Below are positions 18,180 to 30,204 of a stretch of DNA of 30,318 bases, one piece after another (positions within the stretch are counted from its first letter, which is position 1; every line of letters starts with the position of its first letter). The stretch spans positions 58,438 to 88,755 of the forward strand of contig NW_014578297.1 of assembly GCF_000485595.1 (NCBI RefSeq), read 5' to 3'. The stretch is from Priapulus caudatus. Taxonomy: Eukaryota; Priapulida; Priapulimorpha; Priapulimorphida; Priapulidae. A program made the translations under genes and the position numbers. The notes under the pieces are model-generated. The model ran no database searches and had not been told where the DNA came from. It saw only the letters and a program-made list of their open reading frames with translations.

Positions 18180-18960
18180 AGCGCGACCGCGTCGAGTTCC
18201 TGTTCCAACCGGCAGGGCGGATATGGATAAAGAGATAGCCAGACATGGTCCGCGAAGGGAGTCATCGAACCGAAGCGGAGCTTGGCTTCACGCGGTGCGT
18301 GTTAGTGGCCAGAAGGATGGAAGTGTCCGATTTTGTATCGACTAACGCGAGGGTCACCGCAGTGAGTTCGAAAGGACGAGCATTCCCTCTCCAAGGATGG
18401 ACGACCTACCTTGACGGCGTTGAGGCGAGGCGTATTGGTTCGCCACATTAGATTTAGGGCAGGCAGGCTACTGGCAGGTAGAGATGACGACGAAATCGAA
18501 GGATGTCAGCAGGATCTCCTCCACGAGGCGCTTTGTGGCGTTCCGAAGTGATGCCGTTCGGGATTGTTCCGACGCCCCGGCGACCTTTCAGGCGACTAAT
18601 GGGAAGTGGTCCCTGCGAGCTTGCTAGGCCGACACATGCTATAGTTTAGGCCTGGATGACATCATCGATCTTTGAAAGAGCGGTTCGAGGAGACGGCTCG
18701 AGAATCTAGAGACAGTCTTCGATCCGGCTGAGAGGCAGCAAAATCTAAAATTAAAGCCAGCAAAATGCGCATGTAATTTTCGGAACGACAGTTAAATATT
18801 TAATGTATATCGTATCACTCATCGACACGGGCATATCTAGGGCAATGCGTGACGGGAGGAGGTTAGAATGTGACCCAGCCAAAATAGAAGCCATAAGCAA
18901 CTTGGCCGACACCACGATGCCGTCGAGAGAGACTCGACTTTCTAGGACTGCGCGTCCGTA
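18180..18960 (+). pseudogene. pol: Reverse transcriptase region (frame-broken)
   Basis: Pieces in order: RPRRVPVP near 18190, QKDGSVRFCID at 18310-18345 (the K-D-G-S-x-R-F-C-x-D motif), FPLQGW near 18385, LDLGQAGYWQVEM near 18450 (first catalytic Asp region), MPFGI near 18552, APATFQAT near 18576, and LGLDDII at 18650-18670, the damaged Y-L-D-D box. The right arm has VMPFGL intact near 25910 and VYLD near 25825. These are diagnostic of Ty3/Gypsy reverse transcriptase. Confidence 0.85.
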
Positions 18961-19521
18961 TTACAGCGATTCATAACTTGGATTTTGCATAGCGACTAGC
19001 AGCGCCTCTATCAAGAGTTGACGGGAAAAAGGGAGTTTAAATTTAGGTGGGGTAGAGGAGAGAAAGCGCGTTTCGGCAGGCCTCAAGCGTCGCCTGACCT
19101 CGGCGCCAATTTTAGCTTACACCGACATGCAGAGACCAATTCATACTGGCTACGGAATGCAAGCAATTACGGCTTAGGAGGCTGTGCTATCGCAGGTTGC
19201 GAGGATGGCGAAGAGAAGGTCGTAGGCATACGCGCAGTCGACGGCTGAACAAGGCGGCAGGGAGATACTCGTACAACCAGAAAGAATTGTTAGCAAGTGA
19301 GTGTATTCGTCAAGCAATACCACCATTATCCATGTGGGGAGGCCATCAAAATAAGAACGGATCATGGCATCGTTGACTGGTTTGGTCAATTTCAAAACCC
19401 GGGGGGGATGGTAGGCGCGATGGATAGCGTTATTAGATACGTACGACTTTGAGATGCGGAACATGCGGGGAAAAGGAGCAGCCATCACCAGAATGCGGAT
19501 GCATTATCACGTAAAGACAAT
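18960..19521 (+). pseudogene. pol: RNase H region (frame-broken)
   Basis: Includes SNYGLGGCAI near 19163 (the Asp-Ala-Ser strand with damage upstream), NQKELLAS near 19277, and HHQNADALSRKDN at 19483-19521, the sharp C-terminal signature of Ty3/Gypsy RNase H. The right arm gives HQEELLAVV and KIRTDHASLT cleanly (25140-25240). It degrades the RNA of the RNA-DNA hybrid during reverse transcription. Confidence 0.85.
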
Positions 19522-19899
19522 TAGGTAAATGCCGTGCGAACGAGGAAAACTGCCAGACCAACCCGCAGGGAATGATGGGAGAGATGCCCGCGACAGGCGA
19601 TGGTAGATGCAATCGGGGGAAGAGGAAAACGCAGCGTTTCGGGACGGAAGAAGACGAGAGAGGCGTACGGCCGAGAAACCACCCAGCTGCAGTAGGGGAC
19701 GGAAGATCCTAGCAAGGGAGGATATGAACCAGCGACCAGTCGTAATGGGAGAGAGACGGTTCTTCATCGTGAGGATATAAGGAGGGCAGTCGATGGGCAG
19801 TGCTCAGCAGTGACACGAGGGAGAGCGAAGAGGAGCGCAGAGAGAATTCCGAGGGTCAAGGAGGGCCATAGATGTCATTGGAACCCGGAAATATTAGAG

Positions 19900-21254
19900 T
19901 TACAGGATAAGGACCAATCTGTAATTTGTTTTTCTTTCAAGGAAACGAACAAGAGGCGGCGTTGGGGAGACCTGATTTGCAGAGATTGCAGGAATGTGAT
20001 CGGAAGGCGAAAGCGTACTGGGGGCAGTGAGTCAGATTAGAAGTGCAGGAAGGTAAATGTACAGGACGGTGGGAGGACGCCGTCAGCGCCGACTCAATCC
20101 GCATACTTCAGTTGGTGTATACCTAAGGAATTACACAAGAGAAATATTTCAGCAGCTACATTAGCGCGATCGTACAGCAGAGACATCAAGGGGGAGAAAG
20201 CGGCCGTAGATCCAGCACCTAAGCAACGGTTCTAGCTGCCACACCTACACGCACAAGATATCAAGAGATGGTGCTCAGTACTGCACGGTGCTGTGCACGA
20301 GCAAGCCTGGAAAGGGTTGGAAAAAGGGGAAGGTTAAAACAGTCGGAGAGTACGCCCATTCGAAGGGGATTTCCGCCATCGACTGCATCGGGTCCGCTAG
20401 AAGTAACAGTAGAGAGGGATATGAAGGAGTGATCATGGTGGTATGCGAGCTATTTTTAGCAAAGTGGACGGAGTGCTTTGCTCTACGAATCAGGAGGCTG
20501 TATATACGTAGCAGACGTCTTGGTGAACAGATACATCTGCCGATGACGGGGTTCCGTAAGCCAAATCCACAGCCGATCAGGGACCCGGATTTGATCTCGG
20601 TTGTTTCAGGGAGTCTGTGAGATCGCTGGCAAATTAGATAAAACAAGAACGACACCTATCATCCTAGGTCCGATGGATTGGTAGAATCGATACAATAGAA
20701 CGCTTCAGGCACATGGCTATCTTTATTTGTTAAATCCCAAAACAGGGACGACTGGGATAAATCATCTATGCCGTTCGTAACGACGATGGCCTACGGCGAG
20801 CATCCGCACAAGCATCTACCGATCTGTTCCACCAAAACTGTAATGATTGTTCGGGAGGGAGATACACATGCCAGTGGAGACGTCATGGTAGGACCACCGC
20901 CAGGCTGCCAGGGGGAAGTGTCCGCATGCGTACGATGCAATGGATTCAGGACAGTCATGGCGGAAGCCTACGACTTTTGCGAGGACTACACGTTGAAACA
21001 AGGCGGCGAACGGACAGAAGCGGGCGTACGAATACGAGCTGTTAGGCCGATTACCTTCGCGAGAGGGAGAGTTCGCATGGTATTTGGTACCCGCCAGCCC
21101 CCGCAGTTCGAGAAAGTTAGGACATGGCTGGCAGGGGCGCGTATTAATCATCGACGCAAGGGTGACGGTGACCTACTCTATGTCATACAGCGAGATGCCA
21201 ACGGGCAAAGAAGCAAAGAGTAGTGCACGATCGACTACTTAAAGCCCTATAAAA
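19900..21254 (+). pseudogene. pol: Integrase region (frame-broken)
   Basis: Around 20120-20280 are remnants of the HHCC zinc domain (LVYT...EKYF, RSYSRDIKG). The D,D35E core is visible: AIDCIG with Asp at 20381, VVCELFLAKWTECFAL at 20438-20486, DQGP with Asp at 20575, and GLVES with Glu at 20684. The last two are 109 nt apart, which is 35 intervening residues plus one shifted base. The C-terminus ends DLLYVIQR near 21170 and HDRLLKPYK at 21227-21253, the usual end of Ty3/Gypsy integrases. About 0.5 kb of Glu-rich and non-coding sequence follows. Confidence 0.85.
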
Positions 21255-21722
21255 GTGAGCAACCGACTGAAGATTGGCGGAGGTACCCGCCCGAGAGAAG
21301 AGGAGAGGAGGCCACAGACCACGGCGAGGAAGGGATGACGGAGGGGGAGGCGAATAATTCCGTGGGAGATGATTATTTCGGACACCGGCGCATAGAGGAA
21401 GCGAAGTAACAGAAAGACTCTACGAGAGGCAAGATCTTGGTCTAAGGCGGGGGACAAGAGCACGTAAACCCACGCACAGAGGAATGGATTTGTAGGGAAG
21501 AGCCATCATTTTATTTGCGTTTTGGTTTTGTTTAGAGTGACAGGACGTCAAGTCATACATCATCATTTAGGGATTTTATTACAGGACGATATTTACAGGA
21601 CATATTATATCCATTTTAAAGATTTAATATAGTAGATATATTTCTATATAAGGCAGAAGTTTCATTTCGCGTACACGTGGGGGAGAGCGAAGGCGATCCG
21701 AGGCCGGATACTATACAGTATT

Positions 21723-21731
21723 GGAGGGAGT
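21723..21731 (+). promoter_or_regulatory. Polypurine tract
   Basis: GGAGGGAGT immediately before TGTGG; the right copy reads GGGGCGGAGT (22781-22790, minus strand). Position and composition fit the plus-strand primer that defines the 3' LTR edge. Confidence 0.6.
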
Positions 21732-22156
21732 TGTGGAGTATCTCGGGGTGGTATCACGCGCAGATGAGACGGGATTACATAGAGAACGTTGCGAAAGAAG
21801 GTGTTGAGCCGAAGTGCTGAAGCGCAGATCTTGCGCGCACGAAGCTTCCGCGGCACAGGCGCGACGCGACCGGGGATTAGCGTCCTACGACAGTATGCAG
21901 CGCTGGCAGCTATGGAATCTCGTGGTCGCCGAATCTTACGCCGGCGGCAACAGCATAATAGGCTGCAGCGAACAGTGCCACAAATTTGTATGGGGGACAC
22001 ATTTAGGGGCAGACATTTGGAGCGTGAACATGTTCACTGTTTATAATAAACATACATGTCTTTGCGTACCATAGCTGTGTCACCAAGCCGAAAATCACAG
22101 AAGATCTGACGAAATTTTCGCGTTCCGCGACGCTTGCCGAGTAATGGAAATGGCTG
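21732..22156 (+). repeat. Start of 3' LTR, unlike the 5' LTR after ~26 bp
   Basis: TGTGGAGTATCTCGGGGTGG-TATCACG matches the 5' LTR start TGTGAGATCTCGGG-TATCACG, but the following 400 bp do not resemble the 5' LTR. The right-arm equivalent is 22370-22780 (minus). No LTR 3' end is found before the palindrome centre. Confidence 0.55.
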
Positions 22157-22369
22157 CAAGGACAAAGGCTATATAGACTGGGACTCACTACCCAACCTCG
22201 ATTAACCCCATCGAGTGACTAAGCTAAGGCCGAGAGGTGTGGAAGCGAGGTGGCGCAGTCTATGGGCTATAGGCGGCGTCGCAAGGCGGCGCAGCTGCTT
22301 TCCAACTCGCGTAACGAGCCCGTCGCCATTGGAACGTTGCAGAAAAACGTTGCAGTTGTTGGCGGCTGA
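22157..22369. other. Palindrome centre, 213-bp unpaired spacer
   Basis: Sequence present once, between the arms. It contains small hairpins (CTCGATTAACCCCATCGAG) and a direct repeat AACGTTGCAGAAAAACGTTGCAG-type. No standard long-read adapter sequence was recognised. Confidence 0.75.
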
Positions 22370-25300
22370 CAGCCATTTTCCATTACTGGCAAGGTTCGCG
22401 AACCGCGAAAATTTCGTCAGTCCTTTCTGTGATTTTCGCGGTGAACACAGCTAGGTTATACGAACAGAGACAATTATGTTTTTTATAACAAGTGACACTG
22501 TTCACGTCCCAAATGTCTGCCCTCTGTGTCCCCACTAAAATTGTGACCTGTTTGCCTGGCAGCTATGGATGCGTGCCGCGCGGCGTAACATTCGGCGCAC
22601 GATCCATAGTGCCAGCGCCTGCATCACTCGTTAGAACGTTCCCAGCGGTCGCGTGGCGGCGCTTGCGGCGGAACTGCGCCGCAAGATCTGCGCTCAGCAA
22701 CTTCGGTCAACACTTCTTTCGGCTAACGCTTCTCTAGTATCCCGTCTGCATCTGAACGTGATACACCCCGAGATTCCACAACTCCGCCCCAACTAACTTA
22801 TAGGTATCGCGCCCTCGAACGCCTTTCGTCTCCAACGGTGTACACGAAATTGAAAACTCTGCCTTATATAAATACTATCTACTATATTAAATCTTACAAA
22901 GGATATAGCATATGTCCTGTAAATATGTCCTGTAATAACAAATCCGCTAAATGATTGAGTTGCTGGACGTCCTGTCCACCTAAACAAAACCAAAACAAAT
23001 ACAAATGATGGCCCCTCTGTCGCCTACAACAGTCCATGCCTGCTGTGTGTGGTTTTAGCGGGCTCTTGTCCCGCGCCTTAGACCAAGAGTCTGGCTTCGT
23101 AGGTCTTGTTTTCTGTTAACTTCAATCTTCCTCTATGGCCGGTTCCTGAATAACTATCTCCCCACGGAGATTTGCTCCCCTCGTCATCGCCTTCCTCGCC
23201 GTGGTCTGTGAGCTCGCTCTCCCTCTTCTCTCGGGGTACAGCGCCAATACTTCCAGTGGTTGCTCCGTTTTATAGGGCTTTAAGTAGTCGATGTGCAGCT
23301 ACTTTTCTTGCTTGCGCGCGTGGCTCTCGCTGTATGACATAGAGTAGGTCACATACACTTCGGATGATTAAGTACGGCCCAATGCGCGCCATGTCCTTAA
23401 CTTTCTTCCGAACTGCTGGCGGGCCAATACCATGGCCCCCGGGAAAAAAGCCTCTCGCCGCGCCGCCCTGCCCCCCGCTCTCGGAAAGGTAATCGCCTAC
23501 TACCTCTATGCGTACGCCGCTTCTGTCGTGTTCGCCGCTTGTTTCAACGTAGTCCCTGCGCAAAGTCGTAGGCTTCCCCACATGACGTCCTGATCGCATT
23601 GCAACGTAACGCATGCGGACACTTCCCCTGCACCTGGCGGTGTCCTACCATGACGTCGCACTGGCATGTGTATCTGCCCTCCCGAACTCACATTAAGTTT
23701 GGTGAACATCCGGTAGATGCTTGTGCGAGTTGCCGTGCCATGCGCGATCGAACGGTAGATGGATTATCCAGTCCGTCCCTGTTTTGATTAAGAAATAAAA
23801 GATAGCACTTTGCCTGCAAGCGTTCTATTGTATCGGTTCTACGGCAATCCATCGACCATAGGATGATAAGGGTAGTCGTTCTAGTTTTATCTATTTGGCA
23901 GATCTCCAGACTCTGATAACAACCGAGATTCAAATCCGGTCGCTGATCGTGTGGATTTTGTAGCGGAACCCGTATCGGGCAGATGTATTTCTGTCAACCA
24001 AGACGTCTGGCTACGTATACGCGCTCCTGATTCGGTAGATGCAAAGCACTCCGTCCACTTTGTAAAATCAGTTCGCATACCACCATGACACCTTTATTCC
24101 CTCTCTCTGTTAGCTTCTAGGCGGACCCATGGAGTCGATGGCGATGCCGTTGCGAAGGAGCGCCTACTTGGCCGACTGTTTTAACCATTCCCGCTTTTCA
24201 ACGCCTTTCGCAGGCCTTTTCTCTACGTGGCAACAGACACGTGCAGTACTGGGCACCAATCATCTTGATATCTTTCGTGTAGTGTGGCGCAGTAGAACCG
24301 TTTGCTCGTATGGCTGGATCTAAACTGCCGCTTCTGCCCTTATGTCCTCTGTACGATGGTAATGTAGCTGCTGAATATTTTCTCTTGTATTCCTTAGGTA
24401 TCACCAACTGAAGTATGGATGAGTCGGCGTGACCGGCGTCTCCACGCGTCTGTACAATTTACCTTCACTGCACTTCTAACTAGATCCACTGCCCCAGTAC
24501 GCTTTCGCCCTCCGATCCCATTCTACAATCTCTGCAAACTGGCAGTCTCCCCAACGCCCGCCTCTTTTTTCGCTTCCTTAAGAAAACCAATTACAGGGTC
24601 CTTATCCCTGTACCTACTAATAATTTTCCGGTTCCATACATCATGGGCCCTCGCGTTGACCGCTCGGGATTCTCTCTGCGCTTCCTTCTAGCTTCCTCGT
24701 CACTGCTAGCACCTGCCACGCTGCTCCTTATCGTCAGCATAAGAACCGTCTCTCCTCCCATTACGACTGGGTGTTCATATCTTGCCCCTGTATGGATCTT
24801 GCTGCGTCCTGCCTACTGCAGCTGGGTGTTCCTCGCTACTCCTCTCCTCGTCTTCTTCCTTCCCGAACGTGGCGTTTCCTCTTCCCCGCATTGGCATGCT
24901 CCATCGGCTGGTCGGGCATCCTCTCGGCCATCATTCCCTGCCGGTTGTCTGGCAGTCCTCGTTCGGCATTTACCTATTGTTTTACGTGATAAATGCATCC
25001 GCATTCTGGTGATGCTGTCTTTCCGATGTTCGAATCTCAAAGTCGTACGTATCTAATACGCTATCCATTCGCGCTCATCCCCTCCGGGTTCTTGAATGAG
25101 CCAACCAGTCAACGATGCATGATCCGTTCTTATTTTGGAATGGCTCCCCCACAGATAATGGTGTATTGCTTGACGAAATACCACTACTGCTAACAATTCT
25201 TCCTGGTGTACAGTAATCTCGGCCTGCGCTTGTTCAGGGCGTCGGCGACTGGCGTCAATGCTACGACTTTCTCGTTCGGCGCACCTGCACCGCTGCGATA

Positions 25301-26002
25301 GCACAGCTCCTAAGCCTGTATTGCTGCATCCGTATCCAGTATGAATTGGTCCTCTGATGTCGGGTAAGGACTAATTGGCGCCGAGGGTCAGCCGAGATCG
25401 CTTGAGGCTGCCCGAACGCTCTTTCCTCGTCCTCTCGCCACTAGAAATTTAACTCCTTTTCGTCAACTCCTGATAGAGCGCCCTGCTATCCGAGAAAATC
25501 CAGTATGAATCGCCTGCTAATAGCGAGCGAAGTCCTAGAAAGGCTCCGAGTCTCTTCTCACGACGTGGTGTCGGCCAGTTGCGTACTGTTCTATTTGGCT
25601 GGGTCACATTCTAATCGCTCTCACGTCACGAATGTTGCGCCTAGATATGCACGTGTCGATGAGTGATACGATAAATTAATATTTAATCTGTCCGTCGGCG
25701 AAATACATGGCATTGCTGGCTTTAATTTTAGATATTGCTGCTCTCAGCGCGGTCGAAGACTGTCTCTAGATTCTCGGAGCGCGTCTCCTCGAATCGTCTT
25801 TCCAAAGAATGAATGATTCATCCAGGTAAACTAAGGCATTTCGCGGCCTAGCAAGCCTCGGGCAGGACCACTCCCATTAGTCGCTGAAAGTCGCCGGGGC
25901 GTCGACAATCCGAACGGCATCACTCGGAAACGCCACCAAAGCGTCCTTCCGTGGAGAACCTGTTGACATCCTTCGATTTCTCGTACCATCTCTACCTGCC
26001 AG

Positions 26003-26044
26003 AAAAAAAACCAAAAAAAAAAAGAAAAAAATAAAAAAAAAAAA
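26003..26044. other. A-rich insertion in the right-arm RT
   Basis: About 42 bases of nearly pure A with single C, G and T interruptions, between the two halves of the LDL...YWQVEM region. The left arm has four unrelated bases there (near 18464). It occurs in one arm only, so it is either an insertion or a homopolymer sequencing artefact. Confidence 0.8.
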
Positions 26045-29000
26045 GGCCCTGCTGCTAATTCTAATGTGGCGAACCAATACGCTCCGGCCCAACGCGTCAA
26101 GTAGGTCGTCCATCCTTGGAGAGGAAATGCGTCCCTTTCGAACTACGCGTTGACCCTTCGGTAGTCGATAGCAAAATCGACACTTCCATCCTTACTGGCC
26201 ACTAACACGACGCGCGTGAAGCCCCAAAGTCGCTCCTGGTTCGATGAGCTCCTTGCGACCATGTCGGCTATCTCTGTTATCCATATCGCGCCTGCCGTGG
26301 AACGGAACTCGACGCGGTGGCTGCTTTATTGGTCGTGCATCACCTACATTATTTTATGGTTCACGATATTCTCTCCCGAACCATCTCCGCGCCCCGCGGA
26401 AGATATCTCGATAAGCTATGTAGTGTCTCCGCCAGCTTACTTCGGGCTGCTCGGTCGCAGCTTTTCGTCACACCTATCCAGCAAGATTGCTGTAGGTGGT
26501 CACATAAACTTAGGCGGTGCCATGCGCGTTCAGAACGAGCCACCAACCTGCTGTCGCTGCTTGCGTCTCACTCCTCCTCCAGCTGGTTTTGAGCCTCCCC
26601 ACCTGCTGATCCTCCACCAACCCCCAAGGGTAGCCCTAATCTTCCTGTGTGGGAGATATAACAAGGCGGGGGGTAGCCTTCATCACATCCTCGGAAAACC
26701 GTCTGGCTCCATCCGAATCCCTTGCGTCCTCCAGCTTCTGAATTCTGGGATAGGCATTAGCCTTACCTGCGTCCTTTGGATACCTTATCGTCTGGCATAA
26801 GTGCCATCGCAGGGATGCCTGTATCTCTTCTGGCTTCGCAATCGTCGTCTCATCCCACGTATACCTGGTCTACCATTCCTCTCCTCCTGTCCCAAAATCC
26901 TGAATTTCTTCCCGTCAAGTAAGCATTCCCAGTAGTCATGTTCAGGATAGCAATTGTTCGGGACGAGAAGTCGAGTCCCAAATCCCATCTAAATCCTCTA
27001 AATTGTGCAATGACCATTGTTTTTTCTATTTTGTAGGTATGATCGCGATTTCCTAAGACGACAACAGTCTCTCCAGACTATCCATTGCTTCGGCCGTTCG
27101 CCATCTCAGATCTCGTCTTTTTCGTTATCAGGCTGTACCCGGTACGTGGCTTTGATGTCATTGAACCTATCCTCATGTACAAACGCGTACTGCTCACTGT
27201 CGATTAGAAAGTTCATTTTACATCCCTCTACTTTCCACAGGTATGCACACGTGGATGACACTGCAATGTGGGGCCAGCGGAGATGATAGGTATCCGTGTG
27301 GCTTCAGCCTGGCCTGAACTATTGTATCTAATTTATCTGGCTATTTTGCTCCCTACGTGTTTTCCTGTATCGCTCGCCTTCTTCTATCTTGTTACTTCTG
27401 AGAGAGTGTGAAACCAGTAGATCGTGTGTAGCTCCCGTCAGTCGCTTACTTGGGCCAGGCTACGCGAACTCTTCTTCTCTAGCCGTCCCCTATGTTTAAT
27501 CGGTTGCGTCTCCCTCTCGGCAAGCTCCTGTCGCGTTGTGGCGCGATCTCTGGAACATTTGCACGCATTGCAATCGTCGCGGGCAATCTCTCTGCATGTG
27601 TCCTGTTCCGCCTGCGAAAAATCAACCATTCGATGTCAGCTGTCCTGCTCTATCCGAGTGGATGGCTTGGCCATTCCGCTGAATGGTGCACTCTGCATCC
27701 TCTCTCCGACCTTTGACCTCTTTTCTTCCCATCTCTAGCTGTATGTTGGGCTGCCCTTGACGCTTCAGCGTCCTTCATGATCCATAACCATTTCTTGCTC
27801 AGGCTTTCTCATCCTTCTCGCATCTCTTCCGTAGACTGCGACACCGATCCCCTGGTTGCATCGCAGCTCGTATATACGTGCGCTCCCCCTTTGGGCGGTT
27901 TTTCTACCGATTAACTTCTCCTTTGTAACTGCCTCGAACTGTGCCACCCGAGTACTGCCTCGTCTAGCGGTGCCTGGTCGCGCTGCCAAGAGTGCGTAGC
28001 GTTGTGTTTCGGCATCTCGCTATTCCGATCCAGGTACGCTATCTATTAAGAATCTGCTCTGCCTGATGACGCTATCATGCGGCAGGATCGGCCTGCGAAA
28101 CAGCTGGCCGCATCTGACCGCGCCAAATCCTCCGGCGTCTCGCCAAGCCGCCTGCTCCTACGGCGTAGCTTCACTCCGATAAACGGATGCGCTCTACCGC
28201 TCGAACCTGCGTTGCAAACAGGCAACCATCCGTCGTAGTCAGCAACAGCTGTGACCGTGGCATCTCTGTCCATCACCCCTAGAGCTTCAACCCTCAAACA
28301 TAATCCTAACTGATTCCCATCCATCCTCCCGGCCACTGATGTTAAACTAGCCGTCATCTCAAACTTTATCAGAAAATTCTTAAGCGATCCATCTCCCGCG
28401 GCTAAAGTTTGAGGTCTCGCGTTCCTTTTACAGGTACACTGCGCGCACGGACTTCTCTCACGTGCCGAGGCAGGTCCGCGCATCGATCTCCCTCCTGGTG
28501 TAGCGGCATATCCCTAACCGTAGCCGTATCTCTTTCAGGTGCCTGTAAGATTTCTTTTTTCAAGCAAGGTGCGAATCAAGTATTCGCTGGCTGGCCGTTC
28601 TCTGCTGCCAACAGGCTGCTATACTGTCGGGTCGGGCGTCCAGTCTCTCTGTATGCTTCCGGCTTACTCCAGCGTGGGGTAGGAGGATGTGTGGTATCTC
28701 TGGCCCCTTTCCTGTTCATAAACTTCTTCCCCAGCTTTCGGCAATCTCCTCTCGCGATCTGTCGTCTCTCCTATCATCCCTGGCTGCCTCCTGAAATATC
28801 TCCTGTCCCTAGCACCCGCCTCCGGGGTGGATACGCCATCGTAGAGGGTTGTCGGTCTGTCCGCCTTCTGAAAAGAATAGGACGCCGTCCACACCTCCTC
28901 GTTCACGAGCTGTGTCGAGAGTCATCAGGCCTTCGCTGGCCGCTGCCATGCCTTCCCCGTCGCTGCATCGATTCGCGCGTGCCGTCAGAAATTCCCGTAT

Positions 29001-29117
29001 CCTCTGCAGAAACTCGACATATTTTTTATCCTCTGTTCACTATCCTCTGTAATCACTGTAAGCTTGCTACGGCTATCGCTTCAATGCGAACGATCGCCGG
29101 ACGAGCCCCCGATTTAC

Positions 29118-30163
29118 TGTAGTGGCCCTAGGGTACGAACAGACTACGGTTCGACAAGACGTTAAGGTAGTACGGTGTCAGTAGTGGATCCAGTGTCCGC
29201 TCCTGTCGATGTATTAAGGCAGGACGCGATGAAGCACGTAGGCAGATAACAGGTCCGTAGCCAGATGAAAGCAGAACACGGTGAATGCGGTAACGATACG
29301 GCTATATACCTTTATTCGTGTTACGAAAGGTACAATGATTCCCCCTGCATTCGTTATATGCAGCGGACGGCTTTTAAGCAGTTTTATTGATCTCGTCTAA
29401 TATCTACAACGCTCGACAGCTCCGTCTTCTTCCCCGATCACGTTCGTCTCGCCTTGCGGATCCACACAGTCTCGGCAGGTGTCTCCCCCGCCGATCGCTC
29501 GCCAGCTCTAAGCCAGAATGCCGTTCTTCGCCCGTTTTATTTCGCTCTCCGTTTGGCTCGGCTACACCATACGGCTGAAAACCGGTGCGTTTATCCGCTC
29601 TCCTCTGTCCTTCCTCCGCTGCCTCTCGCCTTCCTAACCTACAACCTATCCCTGAAAAAAACTCTCGTCGCTTTCTCCTCAAACGTTCGACTGCTTCTCT
29701 CTCCTTCCACTTCCTTCGTCTTCGTCTCTTCTCCTTCTTCTTGTTCCCCTGGGGACGTGTACCTAAAGACTCGCCTCTAGCTGGCGATTCTTTGCCTCCT
29801 TTTATACCGCACTAGCCAGCACCCGCCCCCTAGGCGTTGGCGCAATCGTACCGGCCCGGCTACCGTGGTGACTCATTGAGTTAGGAACTCAATTGTGTAA
29901 CGGCCCGTGCCGAGGTCACGGCTAACTTGCGTCATCGCCGGTAACTCTTTCCGCAAAATGAATATTCGCTCGTTTTCGCCCGACAGGCGCAGCAGCATAG
30001 ATCCAATATGGCTGGCTCCGTGTTGACGTATATTTATGTGTAATCTATTCTTATCCTTTCTTTAGATCAAACTATACTCGTTATTCTCTCTATACGGTAT
30101 TCAGTCCTATGGTCCCCGAATCTGTCACTTACTCCTGGACGTGATACACCCCGAGATCTCACA
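29118..30163 (-). repeat. 5' LTR, right copy
   Basis: Minus strand, TGTGAGATCTCGGGGTGTAT start and CCACTACA end, with TATA box at 29798-29806 and AATAAA near 29382. It is cleaner than the left copy in the last 100 bases. Confidence 0.8.
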
Positions 30164-30204
30164 TTAACACTCTACAATAGATGCAGCACTGATATCAAAA
30201 ACTC

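Larger units (their letters stand above)
14140..22156 (+). repeat. Left arm of the giant inverted repeat
   Basis: Reads as the reverse complement of 22370-30318 through the whole length: flank, LTR, gag-pol, 3' end. Sample matches are GAGATCTCGGG at 14291 against 30150-30160, TATAAAAGG at 14659 against 29798-29804, GTTTTGGTTTTGTTTAG at 21520 against 22980-22998, and TAATGGAAATGGCTG at 22142 against 22370-22387. Differences are dominated by one- to few-base indels. The outer end lies beyond the window on the right side. Confidence 0.93.
14287..22156 (+). mobile_element. Ty3/Gypsy LTR retrotransposon, left copy
   Basis: Domain order is 5' LTR, primer site, gag with CCHC knuckle, protease, reverse transcriptase, RNase H, integrase, polypurine tract, 3' LTR start. 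Integrase after RNase H defines the Ty3/Gypsy (Metaviridae) order. Frames are broken many times by short indels, so the copy as written cannot be translated. No envelope gene is seen: only about 0.5 kb separates the end of integrase from the polypurine tract. Clade within Metaviridae is not resolved. Confidence 0.9.
22370..30163 (-). mobile_element. Ty3/Gypsy LTR retrotransposon, right copy
   Basis: Read on the minus strand: 5' LTR 30163-29118, primer site 29112-29093, gag start codon at 29020, FLIKFEMTAS near 28360, zinc-knuckle region near 27590, protease site near 27200, VMPFGL near 25910, KIRTDHASLT near 25150, KWTEC near 24050, YVIQRE near 23325, LKAL/KPY end near 23275, polypurine tract 22790-22781, and 3' LTR start at 22780. 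All coding parts are frame-broken. Confidence 0.9.

Noticed and set aside
21255-21722. Envelope gene after integrase
   Set aside because: There is room for only about 150 codons, and no membrane segment or conserved frame is seen in either arm.
22157-22369. Missed long-read hairpin adapter as the palindrome loop
   Set aside because: The loop is 213 bp of complex sequence and I see no match to the standard adapter; other fold-back mechanisms remain possible.
22240-22410. tRNA-like A box (TGGCGCAGTC) and B box (GGTTCGCGAACC) near the palindrome centre
   Set aside because: They are about 140 bp apart and no acceptor or anticodon stem can be drawn.
28409-29122. 237-codon plus-strand frame, the longest in the window
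   Set aside because: It is antisense to the gag region of the right-arm retroelement and is not preserved in the left arm.
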